Positions 7,473 through 16,354 of a stretch of DNA of 64,000 nucleotides are shown here, piece by piece. Each line of letters begins with the position of its first letter. Position 1 is the first letter of the stretch. Source of the stretch: Flexibacter flexilis DSM 6793 (GTDB lineage Bacteria; Bacteroidota; Bacteroidia; Cytophagales; Flexibacteraceae); contig NZ_FOLE01000007.1 of NCBI RefSeq assembly GCF_900112255.1, positions 1 through 64,000 of the forward strand, read 5' to 3'. The notes under the pieces were generated by a model, which did no database searches, had not been told where the DNA came from, and saw only the letters and a list, made by a program, of their open reading frames with translations. Made by a program: the position numbers and the translations under genes.

Positions 7473-8225
7473 ATGGACAAACGCGCTTTCATCAAAAATG
7501 CAGCAATGCTCGCCATGGCGGCCATGGTTGCGCCTTCGGTTTTGGCCGAACAAAAAGCAAACACAGCCAACATTGTTCCGTTGGAAGGGGTTTCTACAGA
7601 CGATAACACTCAATTTACGTTGCCGCCGTTGCCTTACGCCACCGATGCTTTAGAGCCAAACATTGACAAAATGACGATGGAAATTCATCATGGCAAACAT
7701 CATCAGGCTTATGTAACAAAGCTCAACGAAGCCGTAAAAGGCACGAAGGCAGAAGGTTTGTCTTTAGAAAAGTTATTAACAGATGTGGATAAGTATCCTG
7801 TCGCGGTTCGTAACAATGGTGGCGGCCACTACAACCACAGTTTGTTTTGGCAATTGCTTACGCCAACAGGCGAAAAACAACCTTTGGCCGAGACAGCGAA
7901 AGCCATTACAGCCGCATTTGGTTCTTTTGATGATTTCAAAAAACAATTTGCCAAAGCTGGTGCAGACCGTTTCGGGTCGGGTTGGGCGTGGCTTATCGTC
8001 AATACCAAAGGCAAATTGGAAGTAATTTCTACGCCAAACCAAGACAATCCGCTGATGAAACTCAAAGGTATCACCAACGGCACGCCGATTTTGGCTCTCG
8101 ACGTTTGGGAACACGCCTATTATTTGAAATACCAAAACAAACGCGCTGATTATATTGCGGCTTTTTGGAATGTGGTAAACTGGGCAGAAGTAGAAAAACG
8201 CTATTTGGCTGCCACTAAAAAATAA
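7473..8225 (+). CDS. Exported Fe/Mn superoxide dismutase
   Basis: 250 residues. The SOD fold is complete: metal ligands lie in [13 protein letters not shown] (about 71-77), NHSLFW (about 125), and DVWEHAYY (Asp about 210, His about 214). GSGWAWL and [11 protein letters not shown] are also canonical. Iron versus manganese cannot be settled by eye. What stands out is the N-terminus, [25 protein letters not shown], a signal peptide with a KR-x-F-I-K motif resembling a Tat signal, plus a roughly 40-residue linker before the catalytic domain. The enzyme should therefore act outside the cytoplasm. A strong terminator follows. Confidence 0.93.
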   Translation: MDKRAFIKNAAMLAMAAMVAPSVLAEQKANTANIVPLEGVSTDDNTQFTLPPLPYATDALEPNIDKMTMEIHHGKHHQAYVTKLNEAVKGTKAEGLSLEKLLTDVDKYPVAVRNNGGGHYNHSLFWQLLTPTGEKQPLAETAKAITAAFGSFDDFKKQFAKAGADRFGSGWAWLIVNTKGKLEVISTPNQDNPLMKLKGITNGTPILALDVWEHAYYLKYQNKRADYIAAFWNVVNWAEVEKRYLAATKK

Positions 8226-8244
8226 TTCTTTTTTTTGCAAAATA

Positions 8245-8310
8245 GACTGGCCACTAACATTGCTTTATCTGTAAGATAATCAGTAATTTAGTGGCCAGTC
8301 TTTCAATTTT
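8245..8310 (+). terminator. Terminator after the trpS-SOD unit
   Basis: Perfect 12-bp arms gactggccacta (8245-8256) and tagtggccagtc (8289-8300), followed by tttcaattttttt. Confidence 0.85.
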
Positions 8311-8330
8311 TTTGTACCATAACAAAACAC

Positions 8331-9548
8331 ATGAACACTGCGCTGTGGGTGGCTCGTCGCTACTTTTTTTCGGGAAAAGAGAAGAAATTTATCAACATCT
8401 TGTCCATTATTGCCATGTTGGGCGTGGCCGTCGGGACGGCTGCGTTGGTCATCGTGCTTTCGGCGTTCAATGGCTTGGAAGCGTTGGTGCGCAAGCTCGA
8501 CCAGCGTTTTGACCCCGAAATAAAAGTAGTAGCCGCGCAAGGCAAAACCTTTGAAGTAAGCCCCGCATTTCTAAAACCTTTGCAGCAAATACAAGGCGTT
8601 CAGGTGATTACGGAAGTAATAGAAGACAACGCGCTGTTGCGTTATCGAGAAGCGCAAGTAGTGGTGCGCGTAAAAGGCGTGTCGGACAATTTCCAACAAC
8701 AACACCGCATAGATAGCGCGATGGTGGCAGGCGAACCGCTTTTAAAACGTGGTAACATTTCTTACGCTATCGTCGGGGCGGGCATACAACAGGCTTTGGG
8801 CGTGGCGTTGCACAACCAACTGGACGTAATGCAATTTTGGTATCCCAAAAACAAAAAAAACATTGCCATCAACCCCGCCGATGCTTTCAACAAAAAAAGC
8901 ATTTTGGCCAGTGGCGTTTTTCAGATTTCGAGCCAATACGACGAAAAATATGTTTTTGTGCCGCTGGAATTTGCGGAAATGCTCATGCAGCACGGCCAAA
9001 AACGCACGGCATTAGAAATTAAAACCACAGAAAACGCAGACATACAGGAAGTTAAAGAAACGATTAAACAACAACTTGGCGATAAATTCAAGGTACTGGA
9101 TTCGGACGAACAACACGCCTCATTTTTGCGTGTAATGAAAATAGAAAGATTGTTTACGTTTGCCGCATTGTTATTTATTCTGGTAATTGCTTCATTTAAT
9201 ATTTTTGTATCGCTAAGTATGTTGGCCATCGAAAAGCGGCGCGACGTGGGCATTTTCTACGCTTTGGGCGCGGACGAAGCCTTTATTCAGCGTGTTTTTA
9301 TTGCAGAAGGCGGCCTAATTGCAGGCATCGGGACGGCTGTCGGGCTGTCGGGTGGGCTTGCGCTGTGTCTGCTGCAACAACATTTTGGATTTGTGTCTAT
9401 GGGCATGACCAGTGCCGTAGTGGAAGCCTATCCCGTGCAAGTGCATTGGGTGGATTTTGTGGTTACGGGTTTGTGCGTGATTTTGTTTACTATTGCGGCC
9501 ACTTATAGCCCAGCCAAACGCGCGGCGCACGCAAAAATTATTTTATAA
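8331..9548 (+). CDS. LolC/LolE-like ABC transporter permease (FtsX/MacB fold)
   Basis: 405 residues. The N-terminus (NTALWVARRYFFSGKEKKF then a membrane helix with GVAVGTAALVIVLSAFNG) is typical of lipoprotein-releasing permeases; a large periplasmic domain (about 50-265) follows, and three C-terminal helices make up the FtsX domain (LFTFAALLFILVIASFNIF; ERRDVG-like EKRRDVGIFYALG; GLCVILFTIAATYSPAKRA). LolCDE complexes extract lipoproteins from the inner membrane and hand them to LolA. No LolD ATPase is adjacent; the ATPase at 26086 is unrelated by position. Single-gene unit bounded by terminators and hairpins. Confidence 0.85.
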   Translation: MNTALWVARRYFFSGKEKKFINILSIIAMLGVAVGTAALVIVLSAFNGLEALVRKLDQRFDPEIKVVAAQGKTFEVSPAFLKPLQQIQGVQVITEVIEDNALLRYREAQVVVRVKGVSDNFQQQHRIDSAMVAGEPLLKRGNISYAIVGAGIQQALGVALHNQLDVMQFWYPKNKKNIAINPADAFNKKSILASGVFQISSQYDEKYVFVPLEFAEMLMQHGQKRTALEIKTTENADIQEVKETIKQQLGDKFKVLDSDEQHASFLRVMKIERLFTFAALLFILVIASFNIFVSLSMLAIEKRRDVGIFYALGADEAFIQRVFIAEGGLIAGIGTAVGLSGGLALCLLQQHFGFVSMGMTSAVVEAYPVQVHWVDFVVTGLCVILFTIAATYSPAKRAAHAKIIL

Positions 9549-9608
9549 CCTAACAAAATATTTTTGCAAAAAACTGATTATCTGATTTTTAATCAAATTT
9601 TATAGAAC

Positions 9609-9650
9609 AAAGCCGTGAGGCTTTACGCGCTTTGTGAGTCGGCCACCGAC
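9609..9650. repeat. Pair of short intergenic hairpins
   Basis: AAAGCC-GTGA-GGCTTT (9609-9624) and GTCGG-CCA-CCGAC (9638-9650) sit back to back between the permease and cca. They lack a T-run and resemble the small palindromes at 50594-50690 in size and loop. Confidence 0.5.
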
Positions 9651-9685
9651 ACGGCAAAACGCATTATTTTAATTTAAGGTTTTTG

Positions 9686-11107
9686 ATGAGTATATACAAA
9701 ACCGCTCTTGACGAGCATATTATTTTCAAACAAATAGCCGAATGTGCCGACCGCTTGGGCGTGCAGGCTTTTGTGATTGGGGGATTCGTGCGCGACCTGA
9801 TTTTGGGTCGCCCTTGCAAGGACATAGACATTGTGTGTTTGGGAAGCGGTATTGCCTTGGCTGAAGCCTTGGCCGAAGCGCTGCCCGACCGACCGAATGT
9901 TACGGTATTCAAAAATTTCGGAACAGCCATGTTGCGCTCTGGCGAATGGGAAGTGGAATTTGTGGGCGCACGCCGCGAGTCGTATCGCAGCGACTCACGC
10001 AAACCCATCGTAGAAAACGGAACGTTGGAAGACGATCAAAATCGTAGAGATTTCACTATCAACGCGTTAGCCATCGGCCTTAATGCCAAAAATTATGGTC
10101 AATTGCTCGACCCGTTCGGCGGTGTGGAGGATTTGCGCAAAAAAATCATTCGCACGCCATTAGACCCAGACATTACTTTTTCGGACGACCCTTTGCGCAT
10201 GATGCGTGCCATTCGCTTTGCCACGCAATTGGGTTTTGACATAGAAGCCGAAACTTTTTCGGCGTTGGCACGTAACAAAGAACGGCTGGAGATTGTGTCC
10301 AAAGAACGCATCACCGATGAGCTGAACAAAATTATTTTGGCCAAAAAACCTTCTTACGGATTTAAACTTTTGTTGCACAGTGAGTTACTACAACTTATTT
10401 TCCCTGAAATGGTCGAGCTACTTGGCGCGGCCAACTTGGAAGGCAAAACGCACAAAGACAATTTTTATCATACGTTGGAAGTGTTGGAAAACGTGGCGGC
10501 GGTTTCGGATGATTTGTGGTTGCGTTGGGCGGCTATTCTGCACGACATCGCCAAGCCTGCGACCAAGCGTTTTGACCAAAAATTAGGTTGGACGTTTCAC
10601 GGCCACGAAGACAAAGGTGCGCGTATGACACCCGCCATTTTTGCGCGTATGCGCTTGCCCATGAACGAGAAAATGAAGTTTGTGCAAAAGCTCGTAAGGT
10701 TGCATTTGCGGCCAATAGCGTTGGTAAAAGATACCGTAACCGACTCAGCCATAAGACGTTTGATAGTGGAAGCAGGCGAAGCCTTAGACGGATTAATGAT
10801 TTTGTGCCGTGCGGACATTACGACCAAAAACCCGAACAAAGCCAAACGTTATTTGGAAAATTTCGATAAAGTGGAACGCCGCATGAACGAAGTAGAAGAG
10901 TTTGATAAGCTCCGAAACTTTAGACCTGCCGTTTCGGGCGAAGAAATCATGACTACTTTTGGCCTTACGCCAAGCCCGATGGTTGGCGTGATTAAAGAAA
11001 GTATCAAAGAAGCCATTTTGGAAGGCGTAATCCCCAACGAACACGCCGAAGTTTTTGCTTTTATGCTCGAAGTGGGCGCGAAAAACGGCTTAAAACCTAT
11101 TCACTAA
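9686..11107 (+). CDS. cca: CCA-adding enzyme / poly(A) polymerase family with HD domain
   Basis: 473 residues from ATG 9686 (an in-frame TTG lies one codon earlier). Class II nucleotidyltransferase head: GGFVRDLILGR, the catalytic DIDIV, and RRDFTINALA with LDPFGGVEDL; the neck follows, then an HD hydrolase domain with LHDIAKP near residue 293. Adds CCA to tRNA 3' ends. This is required here because none of the three tRNA genes in the window encodes CCA. Single gene; a long hairpin lies 20 bp after the stop. Confidence 0.93.
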   Translation: MSIYKTALDEHIIFKQIAECADRLGVQAFVIGGFVRDLILGRPCKDIDIVCLGSGIALAEALAEALPDRPNVTVFKNFGTAMLRSGEWEVEFVGARRESYRSDSRKPIVENGTLEDDQNRRDFTINALAIGLNAKNYGQLLDPFGGVEDLRKKIIRTPLDPDITFSDDPLRMMRAIRFATQLGFDIEAETFSALARNKERLEIVSKERITDELNKIILAKKPSYGFKLLLHSELLQLIFPEMVELLGAANLEGKTHKDNFYHTLEVLENVAAVSDDLWLRWAAILHDIAKPATKRFDQKLGWTFHGHEDKGARMTPAIFARMRLPMNEKMKFVQKLVRLHLRPIALVKDTVTDSAIRRLIVEAGEALDGLMILCRADITTKNPNKAKRYLENFDKVERRMNEVEEFDKLRNFRPAVSGEEIMTTFGLTPSPMVGVIKESIKEAILEGVIPNEHAEVFAFMLEVGAKNGLKPIH

Positions 11108-11127
11108 GATTGTTAATTAAACAAAAA

Positions 11128-11178
11128 ACACACCAAACAAGGCAGTGAAACAGAGTGGTTTACCCTCGTTTGGTGTGT
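11128..11178 (+). other. Long-loop hairpin after cca
   Basis: 11-bp perfect arms (acacaccaaac / gtttggtgtgt) enclosing a 29-nt loop. No T-run follows (gaaacattt), so it is a weak terminator or an mRNA 3'-end stabiliser. Confidence 0.5.
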
Positions 11179-11267
11179 GAAACATTTAAATTAACCTAAT
11201 TATCTGAATGAAGTTTTACCTTTAGAAAATATATTGAAATTACTGTGCATGAGTTCTTTGTGTCGTT

Positions 11268-11348
11268 TGATAACGTGGTGGCAATGCTGCTGCCCTTTAG
11301 CACGGCTTGTCAATGAAAGCAGTGCCAAAGGCAGAAGTCACGTCATTA
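11268..11348 (+). ncRNA. Candidate structured RNA in the cca-padR gap
   Basis: The segment can fold into one long bulged hairpin of about 27 pairs. The outer stem pairs 11268-11277 with 11339-11348 with one mismatch; after an internal loop, CTGCC (11290-11294) pairs GGCAG (11330-11334), TTT with AAA, GCAC (11300-11303) with GTGC (11322-11325), and GCTT with AAGC close to the tip. Small bulges interrupt the helix. The surrounding gap 11108-11964 (857 bp) has no credible ORF, and its remaining parts (11350-11900) are AT-rich with only short hairpins such as TTGGCT-CATT-AGCCAA near 11471. No clear promoter was found for it and I cannot name an RNA family. Confidence 0.35.
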
Positions 11349-11905
11349 GAAAAAGTGTGTGTTACTTGTATTATTTATTGGAAAAGAGTGGTTCATATTA
11401 CATAAATTTAAAAGAGTGAATTTTGCTTGTAGCAAATAATTACACTTGTGTAAAAGTGGTTGTTAGTAATTGGCTCATTAGCCAACATATTCACTAACGT
11501 TATAAAAATAGATGATACTAAGAGCGTCGAATAATGGTGAGATTACCCTCGTAAGTGTCTTACTGAATAATCATTTTGATACAAGACGTTTCTCAGAGCA
11601 AAAAAGGGTGACAAGCACATCAAAAAAAAATAAAATATTTTACAACATATTGATAATCAGTGTATTATTTTTCATCTTTTTTCATCAATAAAATCATCCA
11701 TATTTTCTCGTCCCTCCTTTTACACAAAACAACAAACCACACATCTACAATATATAACAGCACCACAAACAACGCGATTATACACTCCCCCCCCTATCCA
11801 CGAAAGTATAACGAAGCTTTTGCCCAAAAAGCCGCTACCATTTGTCCAATCTTTTGGCCATACACACTACCTTTTATCCGATAGAAATATTTTTCGGATA
11901 GTAGC

Positions 11906-11936
11906 TTGCATTGCATAGTTCCTTGCTGTATCTTTG
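11906..11936 (+). promoter_or_regulatory. Promoter for padR-pspC
   Basis: TTG (11906-11908), 20 bp, TATCTTTG (11929-11936): a full match to the Bacteroidota promoter. The padR ATG is 28 bp beyond the box, giving a leader of about 20 nt. Confidence 0.8.
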
Positions 11937-11964
11937 TAACATCAAATTTTAACACGGACATGAT

Positions 11965-12345
11965 ATGAACTTAGATAACACCATAGTGCAAATGCGAAAA
12001 GGTATTCTCGAATACTGCGTTTTGCACATCATTTCGCGAGGCGAAGTCTATGCCTCCGATATGCTCGAAGAACTCACGGCGGCACGTATGATGGTGGTGG
12101 AAGGAACGCTTTATCCGTTGCTCACGCGCCTGAAAAATGCGGGTTTGGTGGAGTACAAATGGGTAGAGTCGGTGTCGGGGCCGCCACGCAAATACTATAC
12201 ACTCACCGAAACGGGAAGAACTTTCCTTGATGGGCTGGATACGACTTGGCAGGAACTGACTTCTTCGACCAACGCCATTACGCGCCGCGACGAAAGAATT
12301 TCGGATATGCCGCCCACTTTCGGGCAAAATCCTGACACATTTTAA
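11965..12345 (+). CDS. PadR-family transcriptional regulator
   Basis: 126 residues with the PadR winged helix: MRKGILEYCVLHIISRGEVYASDML, then VVEGTLYPLLTRLKNAGLVEYKW and PPRKYYTLTETG. The C-terminal dimer helix is short, as in the PadR-s1 group. These repressors commonly control the gene they sit beside, here the PspC-domain membrane protein whose ATG lies 57 bp downstream. Autoregulation through the promoter at 11906-11936 is likely but inferred. Confidence 0.92.
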   Translation: MNLDNTIVQMRKGILEYCVLHIISRGEVYASDMLEELTAARMMVVEGTLYPLLTRLKNAGLVEYKWVESVSGPPRKYYTLTETGRTFLDGLDTTWQELTSSTNAITRRDERISDMPPTFGQNPDTF

Positions 12346-12402
12346 TTCTTGTATTCTTCCTTAACAAACTTACAGTACACAGATAATCAACGGATTAAAG
12401 CC

Positions 12403-14382
12403 ATGAAAAAGACAATAAGTATCACGATAAGCGGTATCATCTTCCACATAGAAGAAGACGGTTACGATAAGCTGAAACATTATCTTGATTCCATACATAA
12501 ATATTTTGCAGGCTACGACGACAGCCACGAAATCATTTCGGACATAGAAGGTCGTATCGCCGAAAAGTTTTTGGCCAAACTCAACGCCGAACGCCAAGTA
12601 GTTGCGCTGGAAGATGTGCAAGAGCTTATCGCCAAAATGGGCAGCACAGCAGACTTTGAAGCTGCCGAAGCAGAAGCCGCCGAAGATTTGGGAGCAGCTA
12701 CGCCACCGCCGCCAAGAGCTTCGCGCATCAACCTGAACAAAGGACAATCTTATTCGGAAGAAAAATCTGATTTTCAGGCAAGTAAAAAACTTTACCGCGA
12801 TGAACAACGCAAATTAGTGGGCGGCGTGGCCGCTGGTGTGGCACATTATTTTGCCATAGACCCGCTTTGGGTTCGTTTGTTGGTTTTGTGCTTTGGCTTA
12901 GGCTTGTGGTTTTTCCCACCGATTACGGGCTTTATTTGTGTTTCGTACTTGGTGCTGTGGATAGTAGTTCCTGCGGGGAATTTGGAAGAAAACCTCAAAA
13001 TCAGGAAGTTGTTCCGCGACGGACAAAACCGTGTGATTGGTGGCGTAGCTTCGGGTTTGAGTGCTTATTTTAACTCAGATGTTACGATTATCCGTTTGCT
13101 TTTGGTGTTGGGTCTGTTTGTGGGCGGAAGTACTTTGCTCATTTACTTGGTGTTGTGGACGATTACGCCAGAGGCCAAAACCATTACCGAAAAAATGGAA
13201 ATGCAAGGTGAACCTGTTACGCTCGACAACATTGAGAAAAGCATAAAAAAAAATTTCAATATAACTGATAATCAGAAAGAAGGCCCTTTCATTAAGTTGG
13301 TATTGTTTCCGTTTCGTTTGATTGCGGCGGTAGTGGGCGGCCTAAGCGTTACGCTCAAACCAATCTTAAAATTTGGCTTGGAAGCAGCTCGCATTTTCAT
13401 TGGTGGTCTGATGGTTTTCATTGCCTTCGTAATGATGGTGGCAGAAGTAATATGCTTGGGTGCATTGGTGGGTATTATCAATTCCTCTGCTGTTATCGTT
13501 GGCGATATGCCAGCCGTTATGTTGGGACAAGACTTGCCCGTGAGTTTGAGTATTGCGGGTTTTGTAGCGGCATTTATTCCTACGTTTTTGGTGGGTTTGT
13601 CGGGGCTTAGTTTGCTTACGCGCCGCTCGTTTATCTCTGCTTTTATTGGTTGGACGGCTCTGGGTTTATGGTTTTTGGCCGTGATGATAATGGCAGCCAT
13701 GATTACCAATTATGTAAGGCATTTTGAGTATCAAGGCCGTTACGAAAAATCGGAATACTTGCCAACGCCAACCAACACGTTGCACTTGGATGTGCGCGAT
13801 GCAGGAGCAGAACATTACCGCGCATTGAATGTAGAGCTTAAACCTTACGACGGCGACAGCCTCAAACTGGTGTCGGTATTCAAGGCGCAAGGCGAAAACC
13901 GCAATATTGCGACAGAAAATGCACACACTATTTCGCACACAACGACTTTGCAAGATTCTACGCTGATTTTCGACGACAACATTACGTTCAATGACCACGC
14001 GCCATTCAGAGGCCAACGCGCCGACCTGACGCTGTATGTGCCTTACAACAAACCGTTCCGTGTAACACATGAAGCAAATCGCATTATCAGCAATGTTATT
14101 GACTTCAATGGTGATTGGGACAAATTGCCAGAGCAGCAATTTATGTTCACACACGAGAAAGGCTTGATTTGTGTAACCTGCAAAAAAGGAGAGTTTGGCG
14201 ACGACAACGACGATGAGCAGGACGAAGACGACGATAGCGACGACAACGGCAAAGTAAAAGCGGTAAAAGGCCACATTGAGATTACAGGCGACTCGGCAGA
14301 AAGCGTACAACTAGATGTAAATGTGGATTCTACGGGACTGCACGCCAAAGTAAAACCTTCCAAAGGCAATAAAAGAAAGTAA
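12403..14382 (+). CDS. PspC-domain membrane stress protein with two PspC modules
   Basis: 659 residues from ATG 12403; the in-frame TTG at 12349 is rejected because MKKTISITISGIIF is the conserved start of this group. Order: an N-terminal HIEEDGYDKLKHYLDSI domain (1-110); a Pro-rich linker; PspC module 1 (RKLVGGVAAGVAHYFAIDP) and module 2 (NRVIGGVASGLSAYFNSD), each with a hydrophobic helix; three to four further membrane helices (about 310-460); and a soluble beta-rich C-terminal region ending in an acidic DDNDDEQDEDDDSDDNGK stretch. PspC proteins sense envelope stress in other bacteria. Second gene of the padR unit. Confidence 0.88.
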   Translation: MKKTISITISGIIFHIEEDGYDKLKHYLDSIHKYFAGYDDSHEIISDIEGRIAEKFLAKLNAERQVVALEDVQELIAKMGSTADFEAAEAEAAEDLGAATPPPPRASRINLNKGQSYSEEKSDFQASKKLYRDEQRKLVGGVAAGVAHYFAIDPLWVRLLVLCFGLGLWFFPPITGFICVSYLVLWIVVPAGNLEENLKIRKLFRDGQNRVIGGVASGLSAYFNSDVTIIRLLLVLGLFVGGSTLLIYLVLWTITPEAKTITEKMEMQGEPVTLDNIEKSIKKNFNITDNQKEGPFIKLVLFPFRLIAAVVGGLSVTLKPILKFGLEAARIFIGGLMVFIAFVMMVAEVICLGALVGIINSSAVIVGDMPAVMLGQDLPVSLSIAGFVAAFIPTFLVGLSGLSLLTRRSFISAFIGWTALGLWFLAVMIMAAMITNYVRHFEYQGRYEKSEYLPTPTNTLHLDVRDAGAEHYRALNVELKPYDGDSLKLVSVFKAQGENRNIATENAHTISHTTTLQDSTLIFDDNITFNDHAPFRGQRADLTLYVPYNKPFRVTHEANRIISNVIDFNGDWDKLPEQQFMFTHEKGLICVTCKKGEFGDDNDDEQDEDDDSDDNGKVKAVKGHIEITGDSAESVQLDVNVDSTGLHAKVKPSKGNKRK

Positions 14383-14477
14383 GCAAAGATAGAATTAGTT
14401 GGTTACAAGAGGGTTAGCGCACCCACTGTTTGTTAAGGTTAGTTGTTTTGTTATTTTACTAATCATCAATCTACAAA

Positions 14478-14510
14478 AACGGCACTCATATTCTGGGTGC
14501 TGTTTTTTTG
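14478..14510 (+). terminator. Terminator downstream of pspC
   Basis: Arms aacggcac (14478-14485) / gtgctgtt with one G-T pair, then seven T residues. The remaining part of the gap 14511-14774 is AT-rich and shows nothing I can name. Confidence 0.7.
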
Positions 14511-14775
14511 TTGTAGAAATAAATAATCAAAAAGCCGAATTGCGATGTTTTTAATAAAAATAAATAGCTTTGGTAAAAAATGCGGTAAAATTCAGCACAA
14601 AAAGGCAGTAAAAATACTTGTTTAGAATCAGACTAAATACTGGAATAATTACACTAAAAATTTGCCTACAAGCTAAAAAAGGGCTTTATTCGCAGAAAAA
14701 TTATATTTAAAAATACACACAAATCAGAAACTCAAAAATGTTACACGATTCGCCAAAAAATCTAAAAGCTATAAA

Positions 14776-14806
14776 ACAAAAAAACCCGAACAAGATGTTC
14801 GGGTTT
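14776..14806 (-). terminator. Terminator after tRNA-Phe
   Basis: Arms aaacccgaac / gttcgggttt, with a T-run on the minus strand (plus-strand aaaaaa at 14777-14782). It begins 6 bp past the tRNA 3' end. Confidence 0.85.
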
Positions 14807-14811
14807 CGGAG

Positions 14812-14884
14812 TGGTGACGAGTGGAATCGAACCACCGACACAAGGATTTTCAGTCCTTTGCTCTACCAACTGAGCTACGTCACC
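14812..14884 (-). tRNA. tRNA-Phe (anticodon GAA)
   Basis: Cloverleaf with acceptor GGTGACG/CGTCACC, D arm GCTC...GAGC, anticodon stem AAGGA/TCCTT with loop CTGAAAA, T arm GTTCGATTC, discriminator A. Anticodon bases lie at 14849-14851. CCA is not encoded. Confidence 0.96.
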
Positions 14885-14907
14885 AACTGTATTCCTTAAT
14901 TGTGGCA

Positions 14908-14938
14908 CAAAGGTACGGCTCTTAATTTCAAATGCAAA
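14908..14938 (-). promoter_or_regulatory. Promoter for tRNA-Phe
   Basis: Minus strand TTTG, 19 bp, TACCTTTG (box at 14908-14915): a full consensus match, placed 24 bp upstream of the tRNA 5' end. Confidence 0.8.
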
Positions 14939-14993
14939 TTTTTAAACAAAAAATTAGTAAAAAAAATAACATTAAATTAAAAAACACTTCATT

Positions 14994-16310
14994 ATGAGTT
15001 ACTTATTACAATTACTTTTTGTCGCGTGTTTGGGGGCGGCAGGTTTCATTATCTATAAGCGAGCCATGCGTATCCGCCAAAATATCCTTTTGGGACGCGC
15101 CGAAGACCGCACCGACCAACCAGAAAAACGCCGCCAAAACATGATTCTTATCGCGTTTGGCCAGAAAAAAATGTTTGAAAAACCTATCGTGGGTTTGTTG
15201 CACTTGCTCGTGTACGTGGGCTTTATCATCATCAACGCGGAAGTTTTGGAAATTTTGCTTGACGGGATTTTCGGTACACACCGTTTGTTCGCGCCATTTT
15301 TGGGCGGCACGTACCAATACCTTATCAACTTCTTTGAGTTTTTGGCCGTAGGCGTGTTGGTGGCTTGTGCTATTTTCTTGGTTCGCCGCAACGTGTTGTC
15401 TATTGGGCGTTTGCATTCTGCCGAACTTACCAAATGGCCTTTGCTGGACGCGAACTTGATTCTTACATCCGAAATCGTGTTGATGACTGCATTATTGACC
15501 ATGAACGCCGCTGATTCGGTGTTGCAAGAACGCGGCGTTGCGCATTACACTGTTGTTGGTACGTTTGCTTTCAGCGGTTTCTTGAAACCAATTTTTATGA
15601 ACTGGAGCGATACGGCTTTGGTGGCTTACGAACGCGTGGCGTGGTGGTTCCATATTTTGGGCATTTTGGGCTTTGCCATTTATGTAACTTACTCAAAGCA
15701 CTTGCACATTTTCTTGGCTTTCCCGAACACGTATTTTGCTCGTCTGAACGCCAGAGGCGAAATCAGCAATATGCCAGCCGTAACGCACGAAGTAAAATCA
15801 ATGTTGGGCTTGCCTGTGCCTGAAACTGCGCCAGAAGTAGGTCGTTTTGGGGCAAAAGATGTCAATGATTTGACTTGGAAAAACTTGTTGGACGCTTACA
15901 CTTGTACGGAATGTGGTCGTTGTACGGCTTCTTGCCCTGCGAACATGACAGGCAAAAAACTTTCGCCTCGCAAAGTGATGATGGACACGCGCGACCGCTT
16001 GGAAGAAGTCGGCAACAGCCTCGAAAAAGGCGGACAAGGTTTGGAAGATGGCAAATCGTTGTACGGCGACTACATCACTGCCGAAGAGCTTTGGGCTTGT
16101 ACGTCTTGCAACGCGTGCGCTGAGGCTTGTCCTGTAAATATCAACCCACTGGATATTATTGTAGAATTGCGCCGCTACATGGCCATGGAAGAATCCAATG
16201 CGCCAGCTTCTTGGAACGCGATGTTTTCTAACGTAGAAAATAACATGGCTCCTTGGAAGTTTTCGCCATCTGACCGCGCCAACTGGCTCGACAAAATCAA
16301 TAATGCTTAA
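14994..16310 (+). CDS. Membrane Fe-S protein, heterodisulfide-reductase / NarI-like
   Basis: 438 residues. Five or so N-terminal membrane helices (1-250) with scattered His residues suggest a NarI-type haem-b domain, followed by two ferredoxin clusters: CTECGRCTASCP near 303 and CTSCNACAEACP near 369, each a CxxCxxCxxxCP motif for a 4Fe-4S centre. The order is HdrE/HdrC-like. It should pass electrons between the quinone pool and the CCG-domain protein encoded 44 bp downstream. The donor or acceptor is not shown by the sequence; such pairs in Bacteroidota are often left as Fe-S oxidoreductases. Confidence 0.85.
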   Translation: MSYLLQLLFVACLGAAGFIIYKRAMRIRQNILLGRAEDRTDQPEKRRQNMILIAFGQKKMFEKPIVGLLHLLVYVGFIIINAEVLEILLDGIFGTHRLFAPFLGGTYQYLINFFEFLAVGVLVACAIFLVRRNVLSIGRLHSAELTKWPLLDANLILTSEIVLMTALLTMNAADSVLQERGVAHYTVVGTFAFSGFLKPIFMNWSDTALVAYERVAWWFHILGILGFAIYVTYSKHLHIFLAFPNTYFARLNARGEISNMPAVTHEVKSMLGLPVPETAPEVGRFGAKDVNDLTWKNLLDAYTCTECGRCTASCPANMTGKKLSPRKVMMDTRDRLEEVGNSLEKGGQGLEDGKSLYGDYITAEELWACTSCNACAEACPVNINPLDIIVELRRYMAMEESNAPASWNAMFSNVENNMAPWKFSPSDRANWLDKINNA

Positions 16311-16354
16311 TTCAATAAAACTGTAATTTCTTCGACGAAAAAAGATATAAACTA

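Noticed and set aside
11234-11419. 61-residue ORF over the structured RNA candidate
   Set aside because: It overlaps the hairpin at 11268-11348 and its residue pattern (CCCPLARL) looks like translation of a non-coding fold.
11660-11884. 74-residue ORF in the cca-padR gap
   Set aside because: Low-complexity Ser/His/Ile composition in AT-rich DNA with no family likeness and no promoter or terminator of its own.
13666-14310. 214-residue ORF antisense to pspC
   Set aside because: No family pattern; it mirrors the acidic tail of the real gene as VVVAIVVFV-type residues.
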